From RGIG1934 sp964492545 (GTDB lineage Bacteria; Bacillota; Clostridia; Lachnospirales; Lachnospiraceae), in assembly GCA_964492545.1 (NCBI GenBank), contig CAZBKO010000004.1, positions 1-52,621 of the forward strand: DNA of 52,621 bases, written 5' to 3'. Shown here piece after piece: positions 41,785 through 51,089 of the stretch. Position numbers and translations under genes: made by a program. The stretch's first letter is position 1, and each line of letters begins with the position of its first letter. Under the pieces are notes generated by a model. It was not told the origin of the DNA. It was given only the letters and a program-made list of their open reading frames with translations, and ran no database searches.

Positions 41785-41838
41785 AAAAAGTAAAAATAGC
41801 TGCAATAGAAATTTCCATTGCAGCCATTTTTACTTTTT
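41785..41838 (-). terminator. Strong terminator after the LCP gene
   Basis: A very long stem of about 20 pairs (AAAAAGTAAAAATGGCTGC against GCAGCTATTTTTACTTTTT) starts right at the stop codon of the LCP gene. It ends the long operon that begins near 52476. Confidence 0.85.
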
Positions 41839-43143
41839 CTATTGTGCCGGTGCCGTAGTCTGTGCACTGGTTGATTCCTGTGTATTCTCTGCCGCCACAC
41901 TTGCTGACTCATCCTCCGGTGTCAGCTGTGTAGAGCATCCGGAATAATTAATAATATAATCACTTATTGATTTAACTGTCTGTGTCGGCTTATAATCCTT
42001 ATCACCAAATAAAAATTGATGAAGCTTCGAAACATTATATTCAAGTCCATTTGCTATAACATAGCTTGCACCTTCTATTGTAGGTGTTGACAATGTAAAT
42101 GGGAACCCTGTATTTGCTGTAAGATTCATATCAAGTACTGTTGGTATTAAATCCATAATTTCATCAAATGACAAGCTTGTCATAAGTATTCGCTCTTCGC
42201 CTGAGTTATAGTTAAGTATACTGTTTGTGATACTTATAAGCTGTGATGTTCCTGCCTGCTTCGCCTTTGCAAGTAGCTGCTGCAGCACATATCTCTGTCT
42301 GGCGGTTCTTCCTAAATCATAATAGTAAACATTACCATCTGGTGAATAGTATGCTGTATATCTGATACGGCAGTACGCTGTTGCTTGAAGTCCTGTAAGA
42401 TGTACTTCCCCACTATTTGTGACATCAGGTGCATTTTCTCCTGTTATCTGTCTTGTTTCAGTCATATATCCATTTATCAGAACACGCTCTTTTTCAGTAA
42501 TATTTGTATCTATTCCTCCAAGTGCATCAATAATCTTAATAAGTCCTGAGAAGTTAACAACTGCATAATCAGTTATATCAAGATCAAGGTTTGTATTAAG
42601 CATATTTATGGCACCCTCAGCACCACCCTTGAAGAATCCTGCATTAGCCTTAGTATACGATACATTGCCATTCAGATCGGTAACCTCGAGCATTGTATCT
42701 CTGTAGACAGAAACCATCTTTACTTCGCCTGTGGCATTATTAATATTCACTATAATAATTGTGTCACTGTGAGTGGCAGCATCGAATTCTGCACCTCTTG
42801 AGTCGATACCAAATAATGCAATATTTGTGTATCCCTCTTTCTTTTCCTTATCCAGGCCTTCATTTTCAACTACCTTGTCCTTATCGAAGTTCTTATCCAT
42901 AACCTTTTCTTCATAGATATCCTTCGTATTACAGCTGATTATGCTTCGTCCAATTGAACATTTGGTTATATCTGCAAGCATGCTCTTTTTAAATTCTGAC
43001 TTGCCTTCGGTGGATTTCATACTATACCACACATAAAATACCATCATTGCTATAAAGAGTGCCAAAATTATACCTTCAGCTATAAGTACTCCCATCTTTA
43101 TCTTACGCTTGGTCTTTAGCGAAAGTTTCTTCTTACCTGCCAT
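41839..43143 (-). CDS. LytR-CpsA-Psr (LCP) family wall-polymer ligase
   Basis: About 434 residues: a basic N-terminus (KTKRKIK), one membrane segment (about 18-40) and an outer LCP domain. Family motifs include NIALFGIDSRG, DTIIIVNINNATGEVKMVSVYRDT with the conserved Asp/Arg pairs, and CRIRYTAYYSPDGNVYYYDLGRTARQR. LCP proteins transfer polyprenyl-phosphate-linked polymers such as teichoic acids or capsule to peptidoglycan. The C-terminal tail is Ser/Thr/Gln-rich. The ATG at 43143 follows AGGAGG. The sugar transferase gene is directly upstream (33-base gap), which suits initiation and attachment of one surface polymer. Confidence 0.94.
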   Translation of the reverse strand: MAGKKKLSLKTKRKIKMGVLIAEGIILALFIAMMVFYVWYSMKSTEGKSEFKKSMLADITKCSIGRSIISCNTKDIYEEKVMDKNFDKDKVVENEGLDKEKKEGYTNIALFGIDSRGAEFDAATHSDTIIIVNINNATGEVKMVSVYRDTMLEVTDLNGNVSYTKANAGFFKGGAEGAINMLNTNLDLDITDYAVVNFSGLIKIIDALGGIDTNITEKERVLINGYMTETRQITGENAPDVTNSGEVHLTGLQATAYCRIRYTAYYSPDGNVYYYDLGRTARQRYVLQQLLAKAKQAGTSQLISITNSILNYNSGEERILMTSLSFDEIMDLIPTVLDMNLTANTGFPFTLSTPTIEGASYVIANGLEYNVSKLHQFLFGDKDYKPTQTVKSISDYIINYSGCSTQLTPEDESASVAAENTQESTSAQTTAPAQ

Positions 43144-43176
43144 TGTTCCTCCTAAATCTGTGCACAACAGACTCTC

Positions 43177-44580
43177 TTAGTATGCGTTCTTGTTAATAAA
43201 CCCTTTGAAAATAGTCAGGAACATAATCTTAAAATCAAATCCCATTGTCCAGTTTTCAATATAATATAAATCATATTCTATTCTTTTCTTTATAGAAGTG
43301 TCTCCACGTAGTCCATTGACCTGCGCCCATCCTGTTAGTCCCGGTCTTACCTGATGCTTAACCATGTATCTTGGAATCTCTTCTTTGAATTTCTCAACGA
43401 AAAATGGTCTCTCAGGTCTTGGTCCTACAAGGCTCATGTCTCCAAATAGTATGTTAAATAGCTGTGGAAGCTCGTCTATGCTTGTCTTTCTAATAATTCT
43501 TCCCACTGTTGTTACTCTGGCATCACCCTTGGTTGTCCATTTAGTCTTTTCATCTCCGGGAGCCTGAACCGCCATTGATCTAAACTTGTACATCATAAAG
43601 TTCTTATTGTGGAGTCCAACCCTTTCCTGTCTGTATATAACAGGTCCATTTGATGTACATTTCACAAGTAATGCCGTAATAATCATAATAGGTGAAGCAA
43701 TAATTATTCCACACAGTGAACCAAATATATCTACAATTCTTTTTGCTATAGCGTTAATTGTATTGGACAATGGTACGTATCTGATATTAATAACCGGCAA
43801 GCCCAGTATATCCTCTGTGTATGGTCTTGTAGGTATAATATTATTATAATCAGGAATAAATTTTGTATGAACTCCGGATTTTTCACAGAGATTAACAATT
43901 TCCTCAAGTCTTCCGTACTGTTCAATTCCAAGCGTAACTGCTATTTCATCCAATCTGTTTTCAGGCAGTATTACAAACAAATTATCAATTCGGCCAATTA
44001 CCTTGACTCCTTTGTACATTGTTCCTCTCTCAACCTTATCATCAAGAATTCCTCTAACAATATATCCCCACTGAGGATTGGCATTAATTCTGTCAATGTA
44101 TGCCTCAGCAGCACGGCTGTATCCGACCAGCAGAATATGTTTGAGATTAAATCCACGTTTTCTAATTGATCTTAAACAAATTCTTATTATTGTTCTGGCT
44201 ATTACCTCATTTGCAACATTCAAACAGAAGAAAATGAAAATCATTGTTCTTGAAAAATCCTGTTGCTTTGCCAAATATAATATTGTCAGGAATACCGTCC
44301 AGCCTATAATATTTGCCTTTAGAATATTACCAAATTCAAGTCTTCTTCCCTGAACACGTTTTGATGTGTACAGATGAAATGCCGTATATAGAATAATGTA
44401 TCCCGGCACTACAAAAAACAGTGCATTCATATACTGTCTAAAGGATAGTGTTTCGATACCACTTCCAAATAATTCTGTTTTGAATTTGATGTACCAGGCA
44501 AGCCAATATGATAATGCTACTATGAACATGTCCATTATCAGATGAAGCCTGTTAAAATATTTCTGATTATCTTTAATCAT
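43177..44580 (-). CDS. Polyprenyl-phosphate sugar-1-phosphate transferase (WbaP/CpsE type)
   Basis: A 467-residue enzyme with four to five N-terminal membrane segments (within 1-140), a central Rossmann-like part (about 140-260), one more membrane segment near 280 and the C-terminal bacterial sugar transferase domain. The latter shows VIYRQERVGLHNKNFMMYKF, then DELPQLFNILFGDMSLVGPRPER and the ending with VNGLRGDTSIKKRIEYD. It starts surface polysaccharide synthesis by moving a sugar phosphate from UDP-sugar to undecaprenyl phosphate. The ATG at 44580 has GAGG at six bases. No polymer-specific glycosyltransferase cluster is next to it, except one GT2 gene 1.7 kb upstream. Confidence 0.94.
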   Translation of the reverse strand: MIKDNQKYFNRLHLIMDMFIVALSYWLAWYIKFKTELFGSGIETLSFRQYMNALFFVVPGYIILYTAFHLYTSKRVQGRRLEFGNILKANIIGWTVFLTILYLAKQQDFSRTMIFIFFCLNVANEVIARTIIRICLRSIRKRGFNLKHILLVGYSRAAEAYIDRINANPQWGYIVRGILDDKVERGTMYKGVKVIGRIDNLFVILPENRLDEIAVTLGIEQYGRLEEIVNLCEKSGVHTKFIPDYNNIIPTRPYTEDILGLPVINIRYVPLSNTINAIAKRIVDIFGSLCGIIIASPIMIITALLVKCTSNGPVIYRQERVGLHNKNFMMYKFRSMAVQAPGDEKTKWTTKGDARVTTVGRIIRKTSIDELPQLFNILFGDMSLVGPRPERPFFVEKFKEEIPRYMVKHQVRPGLTGWAQVNGLRGDTSIKKRIEYDLYYIENWTMGFDFKIMFLTIFKGFINKNAY

Positions 44581-44623
44581 ATTTAACCTCACGCTGCTTA
44601 ATAATGCAGATACTCGTAATCAT

Positions 44624-46277
44624 CTATTTTCTGTTTATTCTGTTAAGTGCGCTGAATATTGCACGTATTGAAGCTCTTGTGATATTTGAACTTGTTCCAA
44701 CACCATATGAAGACTTCTGTGATGCATTGTCAAGAAGCTTCACATATGAAGCAGCTCTCGCATGGGAGCCATCTCCAAGTGTATGCTCACTGTAATCCTT
44801 AACAGATACATCAACGCCATTTTCACTGGCAAGTGCCTTAATTATTGCATCGATAGGTCCATTTCCTGCTGACTTCGCAATCTTTTGTTCATTCTTGTAT
44901 TTGTATGTTAATTCAACAGCTGAATCTTCTCCACTGTCTGTGATTGTGCATCCAACAAATTCATATGGATATTCAAGTGGTGTCTTATATGTTAAATATT
45001 CTTCTTTAAATTTATCCATTATTGTCTCTGGAGATACCTCACCCTGCGCTTCTGCAATCTTTTGAATTACATCTGCAAATTCCTTGTGCATTCTCTTTGG
45101 AAGCTTATATCCAAAATATTCGTCCATTACAAATGCAACGCCGCCTTTGCCTGACTGGCTGTTGATTCTTACGATTGGTTCGTATTCACGACCTACATCA
45201 CTTGGGTCAATTGGAAGATATGGTACTTCCCAATAATCAGGATGACGTTCCTTCATAGCCTTCATACCCTTATTGATAGCATCCTGATGTGAGCCTGAGA
45301 ATGCAGTAAATACAAGTTTTCCAGCATATGGATGTCTCATGCCCACAAGCATCTTGCAGCATCTCTCATATACTTCAATTACCTCATTAATGTGTTCAAG
45401 ATTAAGCTCTGGGTTGATTCCCTGTGAAAACATATTGTAAGCCACATTGAGAACGTCAACGTTACCTGTACGCTCGCCATTTCCGAATAATGTGCCTTCA
45501 ACTCTATCAGCCCCTGCAAGCATTGCGAGCTCAGTTGCAGCAACGCCTGTACCTCTGTCGTTATGAGGATGTACGCTTAGAATTATTGTATCTCTATTCT
45601 CAAAATGCTTATTCATCCATTCAATCTGGTCTGCATAAACATTTGGTGTATTCATTTCAACAGTTGCAGGGAGATTAAATATTATCTTGTTGTCTACTGT
45701 TGGCTGCCATTCATTCTGTACTGCACTGCATACCTCAAGTGCATAATCAAGCTCAGTTCCTGTAAAGCTTTCAGGAGAATATTCAAGAATGATTTTGCCT
45801 GGGAAATCCTTAACATATTTCTTTACCATTCTTGTTCCTTCGATGGCAATTTGCTTGATTTCCAAATACTACATCACGTTGTAATGTAGAGGTGGAATTA
45901 TAAATATGTACAATAGCCTGCTTAACTCCACTCAATGCTTCAAAGGTTCTTTCAATAAGATGCTCACGACACTGTACAAGCACCTGAACCACAACATCAT
46001 CCGGTATAAGATTTCTATCTACAAGCTCTCTTAAAAAGTCATATTCTATCTGGGAAGCCGCTGGAAAACCTATCTCTATTTCCTTAAAGCCTAATTTAAC
46101 TAACATGTTAAACATTTCAACCTTTTCTTCAACAACCATTGGCTCTATAAGTGCCTGGTTACCATCTCTAAGGTCAACGCTACACCATACAGGTGCTTTC
46201 ATTATCTCTTTGTCAGGCCATTCCCTTTCAGGATAATCCACAACTGGAACTCTTCTGTATTTCTTATAGTTTAACAT
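44624..46277 (-). pseudogene. leuA: 2-isopropylmalate synthase, frameshifted
   Basis: Two overlapping frames make up one LeuA. The N-terminal part (45810-46277) holds the active-site start VDLRDGNQAL and ends its homology at LQRDVVFG. The C-terminal part (44624-45865) takes over at EIKQIAIEGTRMVKKY and contains HPHNDRGTG, the metal-binding histidines and the LeuA regulatory domain. Homologs have about four or five residues between VVFG and the next helix, which are missing here, so a deletion of about 8 or 11 bases near 45862 is the simplest cause. LeuA is the first committed step of leucine synthesis. Either the organism relies on uptake (a liv operon is in this window), another copy exists, or the assembly is wrong here. 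Confidence 0.9.
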
Positions 46278-47224
46278 TACTTTTCCTCCATACTATTCCA
46301 AAATTCTATATTTGATGTGAGAGATTTTATTCTGCTCTCACTCAATGACTTATAATTCTTACCTAATCTGAAACCGATAAATTTGAATCCGCTTTTGACA
46401 ATCAGTCCCGGCAGCTCATACCAGTATCCGTTATCTATTAATTTTCTTGCTGTGTCACGAATCATCCTAATGCCCTCGCCCTCAGATTTAATTCCTTCAA
46501 ATACTTCAGGATGCATACTCTGTGAAACACCATTGTCAAAATTTCTTCTAAGCTGCTGCATGCATGTGTAATTATGTGAATGCACCACTCTGGCCCATGA
46601 TGCATAATATATTTTACCGCCATTCTCAATGGCCTTATGGGCATATATCATATCCTCGTTGAAAATAATGTGATTTGGAAATCCGCCCAGCTCAACAAAC
46701 TTATCTTTCCTGTACATTGAACATACATCAGAGCAAAAATAGTTCTTAATTCCATAGGTCTCAAGTGTTGATGCATCCTTTATTATATCCTCATATGGAT
46801 AATTAAATTCTCTTGTATACTGTTCAACAATATGACACGATTTCTTGGGAAGCTGCCTTGCATATGATACATATACACCATCTGTCTCAAATGCAGACAC
46901 AAGTGTACTGACAAGGTGCCTGTCTTTTGGCATAGCGTCCTGAGTCATAAACATAACAAGCTCACCGCTTGCCATATTCATTCCAAAATTTCTTGTACCA
47001 CCATGGTCATATTCGCTTTTTTTAATGTGAACAATCTGTAGTTTATCCTCAAATTCTGCGTCCAATCCATCTAAAATACTCTCATCAAAATATATCTCGT
47101 CTGTATTGATAATAATAATCTCTTTGATGCGGTAATCCTGCTTGGATAATCTGTCAAGCAGCTGTCCAAGGTCATTATCAGGCTTATATGTTGGGATAAC
47201 TATCGACACTTCTCTATATATCAT
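46277..47224 (-). CDS. Family 2 glycosyltransferase (rhamnosyltransferase-like)
   Basis: A 315-residue GT-A fold glycosyltransferase. The N-terminus reads VSIVIPTYKPDNDLGQLLDRL, the nucleotide-binding region includes HGGTRNFGMNMASGELVMFMTQDA with the DxD-like QDA, and the acceptor region includes FNEDMIYAHKAIENGGKIYY. It resembles GT2 enzymes that add rhamnose or similar sugars to surface polymers. There is no membrane segment. Its ATG overlaps the glmM stop by one base, and its stop touches leuA, so translation is probably coupled. With the sugar transferase and LCP genes downstream, a cell-surface polysaccharide role is likely. Confidence 0.9.
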   Translation of the reverse strand: MIYREVSIVIPTYKPDNDLGQLLDRLSKQDYRIKEIIIINTDEIYFDESILDGLDAEFEDKLQIVHIKKSEYDHGGTRNFGMNMASGELVMFMTQDAMPKDRHLVSTLVSAFETDGVYVSYARQLPKKSCHIVEQYTREFNYPYEDIIKDASTLETYGIKNYFCSDVCSMYRKDKFVELGGFPNHIIFNEDMIYAHKAIENGGKIYYASWARVVHSHNYTCMQQLRRNFDNGVSQSMHPEVFEGIKSEGEGIRMIRDTARKLIDNGYWYELPGLIVKSGFKFIGFRLGKNYKSLSESRIKSLTSNIEFWNSMEEK

Positions 47225-48558
47225 TATTTAACCTTCTCCACAATATTAACTACCTGGTCAACATATTTTTTACAAATCTCATCTGTCTGTGCCTCAACCA
47301 TTACTCTTATAAGAGGCTCTGTTCCACTTGGTCTTAGTAATAATCTTCCTTCATTTCCAAGCTCTTTATCTATCTGCTCCTGTATTTCCTTAATCTCAGG
47401 CGAATTTAATACCTTGCTCTTATCCTGAACATTAACATTAACCAAGAGCTGAGGGAATATTTTAAGTTCTTTTTTAAGCTGTCCCAATGACTGCTTTTTC
47501 TCAAGAACAGCTTCCATCACCTTTAGTGATGTTAGAATTCCATCTCCGGTTGTGGCATGCTTAAGAAAAATAATATGTCCTGACTGCTCACCACCCAGGC
47601 AATGTCCATTTGTCATCATGTTCTCACACACATATTTATCGCCCACGGCTGTCTTCTCATACTTAATTCCTGCCTTGTCAAATGCAAGGTAAAGACCGAT
47701 ATTCGACATAATAGTAGTTACTACCGTGTCGTGCTCAAGCTGTCCGTGTTCCTTCATGTACACTCCACATACGTACATAATTGAATCACCGTCTACAATC
47801 TCCCCGTTCTCATCAACAGCTATACATCTGTCAGCATCACCGTCATATGCAAATCCGATATCAAGTCCTTTTTCCTTAACAAAACTGCTGAGCACATCAA
47901 TATGCGTTGAACCACAGTTCATGTTGATATTAGTTCCATCAGGTTCACTATTTATCGCATATGTCTTAGCTCCAAGTGCATCAAACACGTTCTTTGCAAT
48001 AGCTGAAGCACTTCCGTTGGAACAGTCAATTCCAACCTTCATATCCTTGAATGATCTTGTTGCTATCGAAATTAAGTATCCTATGTATCTGTTTCTTCCA
48101 ACAGAATAGTCTACCGTTCTACCTATATTCTCTCTTAATGCAAATGGTATTTCTTCTGAAGTTCCGTCTATATATGCTTCTATACAGTTCTCAATCTCTG
48201 CCTCAAGCTTCTGACCTTTTCCATTGATTACCTTTATCCCATTATCATAAAATGGATTATGACTTGCTGAAATCATGATACCACAATCAAACTGCTCTGT
48301 TCGAACAACGTATGAAACACTTGGTGTTGTAGTTACATGCAGAAGATATACATCTGCTCCTGATGCTGTAAGTCCTGAAACAAGTGCATACTCAAACATA
48401 TAGCTGCTTCTTCTTGTATCTTTTCCGATTACTACCCTTGCCTTATGTTCTTTAGAAAAATACCATCCTAAATATCTTCCTACCTTGTATGCATGCTCCA
48501 CAGTTAAATCTACATTTGCTTCTCCTCTGAAGCCATCTGTTCCAAAATACTTTCCCAT
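47224..48558 (-). CDS. glmM: Phosphoglucosamine mutase
   Basis: A 444-residue alpha-D-phosphohexomutase that turns glucosamine 6-phosphate into glucosamine 1-phosphate for UDP-GlcNAc and hence peptidoglycan. The start KYFGTDGFRGEAN, the phosphoserine loop ISASHNPFYDNGIK, the metal loop AYDGDADRC, the sugar loop LGGEQSGH and the phosphate-binding RPSGTEPLIRVM are all present. The ATG at 48558 has AGGAG at seven bases; the longer open frame is not supported. It follows cdaA-cdaR and an HPr-like gene. Coupling with cdaA and cdaR is conserved across Firmicutes, and GlmM is known to restrain CdaA in some species. Confidence 0.97.
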   Translation of the reverse strand: MGKYFGTDGFRGEANVDLTVEHAYKVGRYLGWYFSKEHKARVVIGKDTRRSSYMFEYALVSGLTASGADVYLLHVTTTPSVSYVVRTEQFDCGIMISASHNPFYDNGIKVINGKGQKLEAEIENCIEAYIDGTSEEIPFALRENIGRTVDYSVGRNRYIGYLISIATRSFKDMKVGIDCSNGSASAIAKNVFDALGAKTYAINSEPDGTNINMNCGSTHIDVLSSFVKEKGLDIGFAYDGDADRCIAVDENGEIVDGDSIMYVCGVYMKEHGQLEHDTVVTTIMSNIGLYLAFDKAGIKYEKTAVGDKYVCENMMTNGHCLGGEQSGHIIFLKHATTGDGILTSLKVMEAVLEKKQSLGQLKKELKIFPQLLVNVNVQDKSKVLNSPEIKEIQEQIDKELGNEGRLLLRPSGTEPLIRVMVEAQTDEICKKYVDQVVNIVEKVK

Positions 48559-48560
48559 TT

Positions 48561-48830
48561 CTATTCTCCTAATCCATTTTTTACCAATTCTTTTATGCAC
48601 TCAAGTGCTTTTTCTTCATCATCGCCTTCACATACAAACTCAATTGTGTCACCACATTTTACACATGCGCCCAGCACGCTTAGCACACTTTTGGCATTGG
48701 CCGTTCCACTGCCATCGTTATATTTGAAGGTTATTCTTGAATTGAATTCAATTGCAGTCTTACATAATACCCCTGCCGGTCTCAAATGAAGTCCTGAAGG
48801 ATTTTTGATTTTTACCACCATACTTACCAT
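48561..48830 (-). CDS. HPr family phosphocarrier protein
   Basis: About 89 residues. The phosphorylation histidine is in SGLHLRPAG, as in true HPr, and the regulatory serine region AKSVLSVLGA is kept, so it can probably be phosphorylated at both sites. Two cysteines (ACVKCGD) replace the more usual Gly/Ala-rich stretch. Of several in-frame starts I favour the ATG at 48830; 48842 has an SD-like AAAGGA immediately before it with almost no spacing. It lies between cdaR (23-base gap) and glmM (two-base gap). HPr belongs to PTS sugar uptake and carbon control; its place in the c-di-AMP/cell-wall operon is uncommon. Confidence 0.9.
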   Translation of the reverse strand: MVSMVVKIKNPSGLHLRPAGVLCKTAIEFNSRITFKYNDGSGTANAKSVLSVLGACVKCGDTIEFVCEGDDEEKALECIKELVKNGLGE

Positions 48831-48853
48831 CTCTACACTCATTCCTTTCCCTG

Positions 48854-50194
48854 CTACTCAGCACTCGAAGTCGTTTCATCTGTAGATGTTTCACTCTGCT
48901 GCTCTGCTGTAGTTGATTCCTTACTGGTAGTCTCTCTTTTGTCTGTTTCTTTTGTTGTTGTTTCTTTTTCCTTTGTTACAGTTATTCTTACTTTTACATC
49001 GGATTCAAGTGATATTTCATCCGGTAAATCCAATACAACACTGTAAGCTTTTGTTCCCTCAGTTGCACCACTGAGATCAACATATCCAAATATATCGTTA
49101 ATAGAAATGTTACTGTGATTTTCCTGCAAACCTACCAGCTTAATCTTAGCTGACGAATCTGCAAATTCTGCCTCAACATCTTCCGGTACGTTTCTCATCT
49201 CTATATTCTCTATTGGAAGATCGTAAGTTCCGGTAACATATTTTTCTATTTTTGCAGTTATTGTAACCATCTTGTTATCATTGTCAACAAGTCTTACTCC
49301 CGCAGGCAGATACTGTGAAATATCAATATCAACTGTCACATCCTCTGTTGCATCGGTTATATCAAGTATATCATTTGGCAATGCTATACTGTCTATCTGC
49401 GAAATGTCCTCACCTTCAAGTGCTACCTTATCAAGGCTTAACTCCGTTGAAACATATTCATATCCTTCAGCCGGCTCTCCTGTCACTGTAACTGTGATTG
49501 GCACCTCCGTAATCTGATAAATCACCACATTTACAACAATTGATTTCTCGCTTGCATTTGCATATTCACCTACATCAACTTTGTTTCCTGAAGCATCATA
49601 ATACTTTATTACAGATTCTGTCTGCATATTACCCTTAAGCTTTGTAACATCCACATCTATACTAGCCGTCTCAATCTGCTCAAGAATTGATTCCGGTGCC
49701 GAAAGCTTAACAAATGTCGTTGAAAGCTTGGTGCTTCCAACTGTATATCCACTGGCAGGCTCACCTACGAAGTTAATGTCTATATCAAAATATTTAGTAT
49801 TAATATTCTCTATACTAAGAACCATTGTTCTTGTCTTCTGAGTAATCTCCACGCTCTTCTCATACTTTGAATACTTGTGGGTTACATATATTGGAACTGC
49901 ATTTAGATTAGTCATCTCACTGAATGGTGCTTCGGCAATGAAATCGTCTGAATCGAGTTCATCTACTATTGACCTTGGTCCCTTTACACTAATGGACGCA
50001 GTGCTGCCTTCCAAAACAACATATACCTTACCCTGACTGGTAAGTACACTCTCATCTGTCTTAGTTACAGGAATTCCTGATATCGTTCTTGTAACCGTTG
50101 GGTCGCTGATATTAACAACAACAAGCCACAACATGACTGCAAATATTAGTGCTATTAACTTATATCCGATATTATTTGTCAGCAGTTTCTTCAT
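48854..50194 (-). CDS. cdaR: YbbR-domain protein, CdaA regulator
   Basis: About 446 residues. The N-terminal membrane segment (MKKLLTNNIGYKLIALIFAV) is followed by four YbbR repeats of about 80 residues outside the membrane, each with a Val/Thr-rich beta pattern (for example VPITVTVTGEPAEGYEY and IDINFVGEPASGYTV). It ends in a low-complexity Thr/Glu/Ser tail (ETTTKETDKRETTSKES). CdaR binds and modulates the diadenylate cyclase CdaA. The start at 50194 overlaps the end of cdaA by 23 bases and has GGAAG at eight bases. The long upstream frame lies inside cdaA and is not part of it. Confidence 0.94.
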   Translation of the reverse strand: MKKLLTNNIGYKLIALIFAVMLWLVVVNISDPTVTRTISGIPVTKTDESVLTSQGKVYVVLEGSTASISVKGPRSIVDELDSDDFIAEAPFSEMTNLNAVPIYVTHKYSKYEKSVEITQKTRTMVLSIENINTKYFDIDINFVGEPASGYTVGSTKLSTTFVKLSAPESILEQIETASIDVDVTKLKGNMQTESVIKYYDASGNKVDVGEYANASEKSIVVNVVIYQITEVPITVTVTGEPAEGYEYVSTELSLDKVALEGEDISQIDSIALPNDILDITDATEDVTVDIDISQYLPAGVRLVDNDNKMVTITAKIEKYVTGTYDLPIENIEMRNVPEDVEAEFADSSAKIKLVGLQENHSNISINDIFGYVDLSGATEGTKAYSVVLDLPDEISLESDVKVRITVTKEKETTTKETDKRETTSKESTTAEQQSETSTDETTSSAE

Positions 50195-51056
50195 TACGAC
50201 GTCTTCCCTTCCAAAGTTTAAAACGCTTAGTATCAACCGTCTTATTCTGAACCTCAACAAGTTTCTTTCTTAATGTATCACCATCAACATTTCTGATAAG
50301 CTTTCCGGCATATGCCATGGAAACCTTACCTGTCTCCTCTGAAACTATGATTGTAAGTGAATCTGTTACCTCACTTATACCTGTTCCTGCTCTATGTCTT
50401 GTTCCTAGCTCCTTACTAAGTTCCATATTGTCAGATAATGGAAGATAGCATGTGGCTGAAACAATTCTGTTTCCACTTATAATAACAGCTCCGTCGTGAA
50501 GCGGAGTGTTATGTTCAAAAATATTTATCAATATCTGATTGCTGATTAATGAGTCAATAGGAATACCTGTTCTTACATATTCTGCAAGTGATATCTCTTC
50601 TTCTATTACAATAAGTGCTCCTGTCTTTGTCTTAGCTAATTCAAATGTTGCCTTAACAAGCTCATTGACAGTCTTATCACTAAATCTTTCATTCTCGCCA
50701 CGTCCGTCATCAAAAGAAAATACACCTGAAAATAATTTCTTTCGTCCAATCTGCTCAAGTGCCTTTCTAAGTTCAGGCTGAAAAACAATAATCATGGCAA
50801 TGACACCCACGTTCAGGGTCTTATCTGCCAGCCATAATATTGTGCTTAAATTGAATATTGCAGCAAACAATATGAATATCAAAAGCACCGCTATACCTTT
50901 AAAAAGTGCCCATGCTCTCGTGTTTCTGACCCATATCATAACATTATAAAAAAGGAATGAAATAATAATAATCTCAACGCCATCCGTTATACCAATCTTA
51001 GGCAGATTCATATATTCATTTATGAAATTCTCTATCAGGTCAAGAAACTGCTGCAT
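50172..51056 (-). CDS. cdaA: Diadenylate cyclase CdaA
   Basis: A 294-residue membrane enzyme that makes cyclic di-AMP from two ATP. Three N-terminal membrane segments (about 25-95) precede the DAC domain. The domain has both catalytic signatures: DGA in LHDGAVIISGNRI and RHR in LGTRHRAGTGI. The ATG at 51056 has AAGGA at nine bases. c-di-AMP controls potassium and osmolyte transport and cell-wall balance in Firmicutes. cdaA, cdaR and glmM are collinear, with HPr inserted before glmM. Two unknown membrane-protein genes precede it. Confidence 0.97.
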   Translation of the reverse strand: MQQFLDLIENFINEYMNLPKIGITDGVEIIIISFLFYNVMIWVRNTRAWALFKGIAVLLIFILFAAIFNLSTILWLADKTLNVGVIAMIIVFQPELRKALEQIGRKKLFSGVFSFDDGRGENERFSDKTVNELVKATFELAKTKTGALIVIEEEISLAEYVRTGIPIDSLISNQILINIFEHNTPLHDGAVIISGNRIVSATCYLPLSDNMELSKELGTRHRAGTGISEVTDSLTIIVSEETGKVSMAYAGKLIRNVDGDTLRKKLVEVQNKTVDTKRFKLWKGRRRNEETADK

Positions 51057-51089
51057 ATATTCACATCCTTTCATTCATTATATCTAAAT

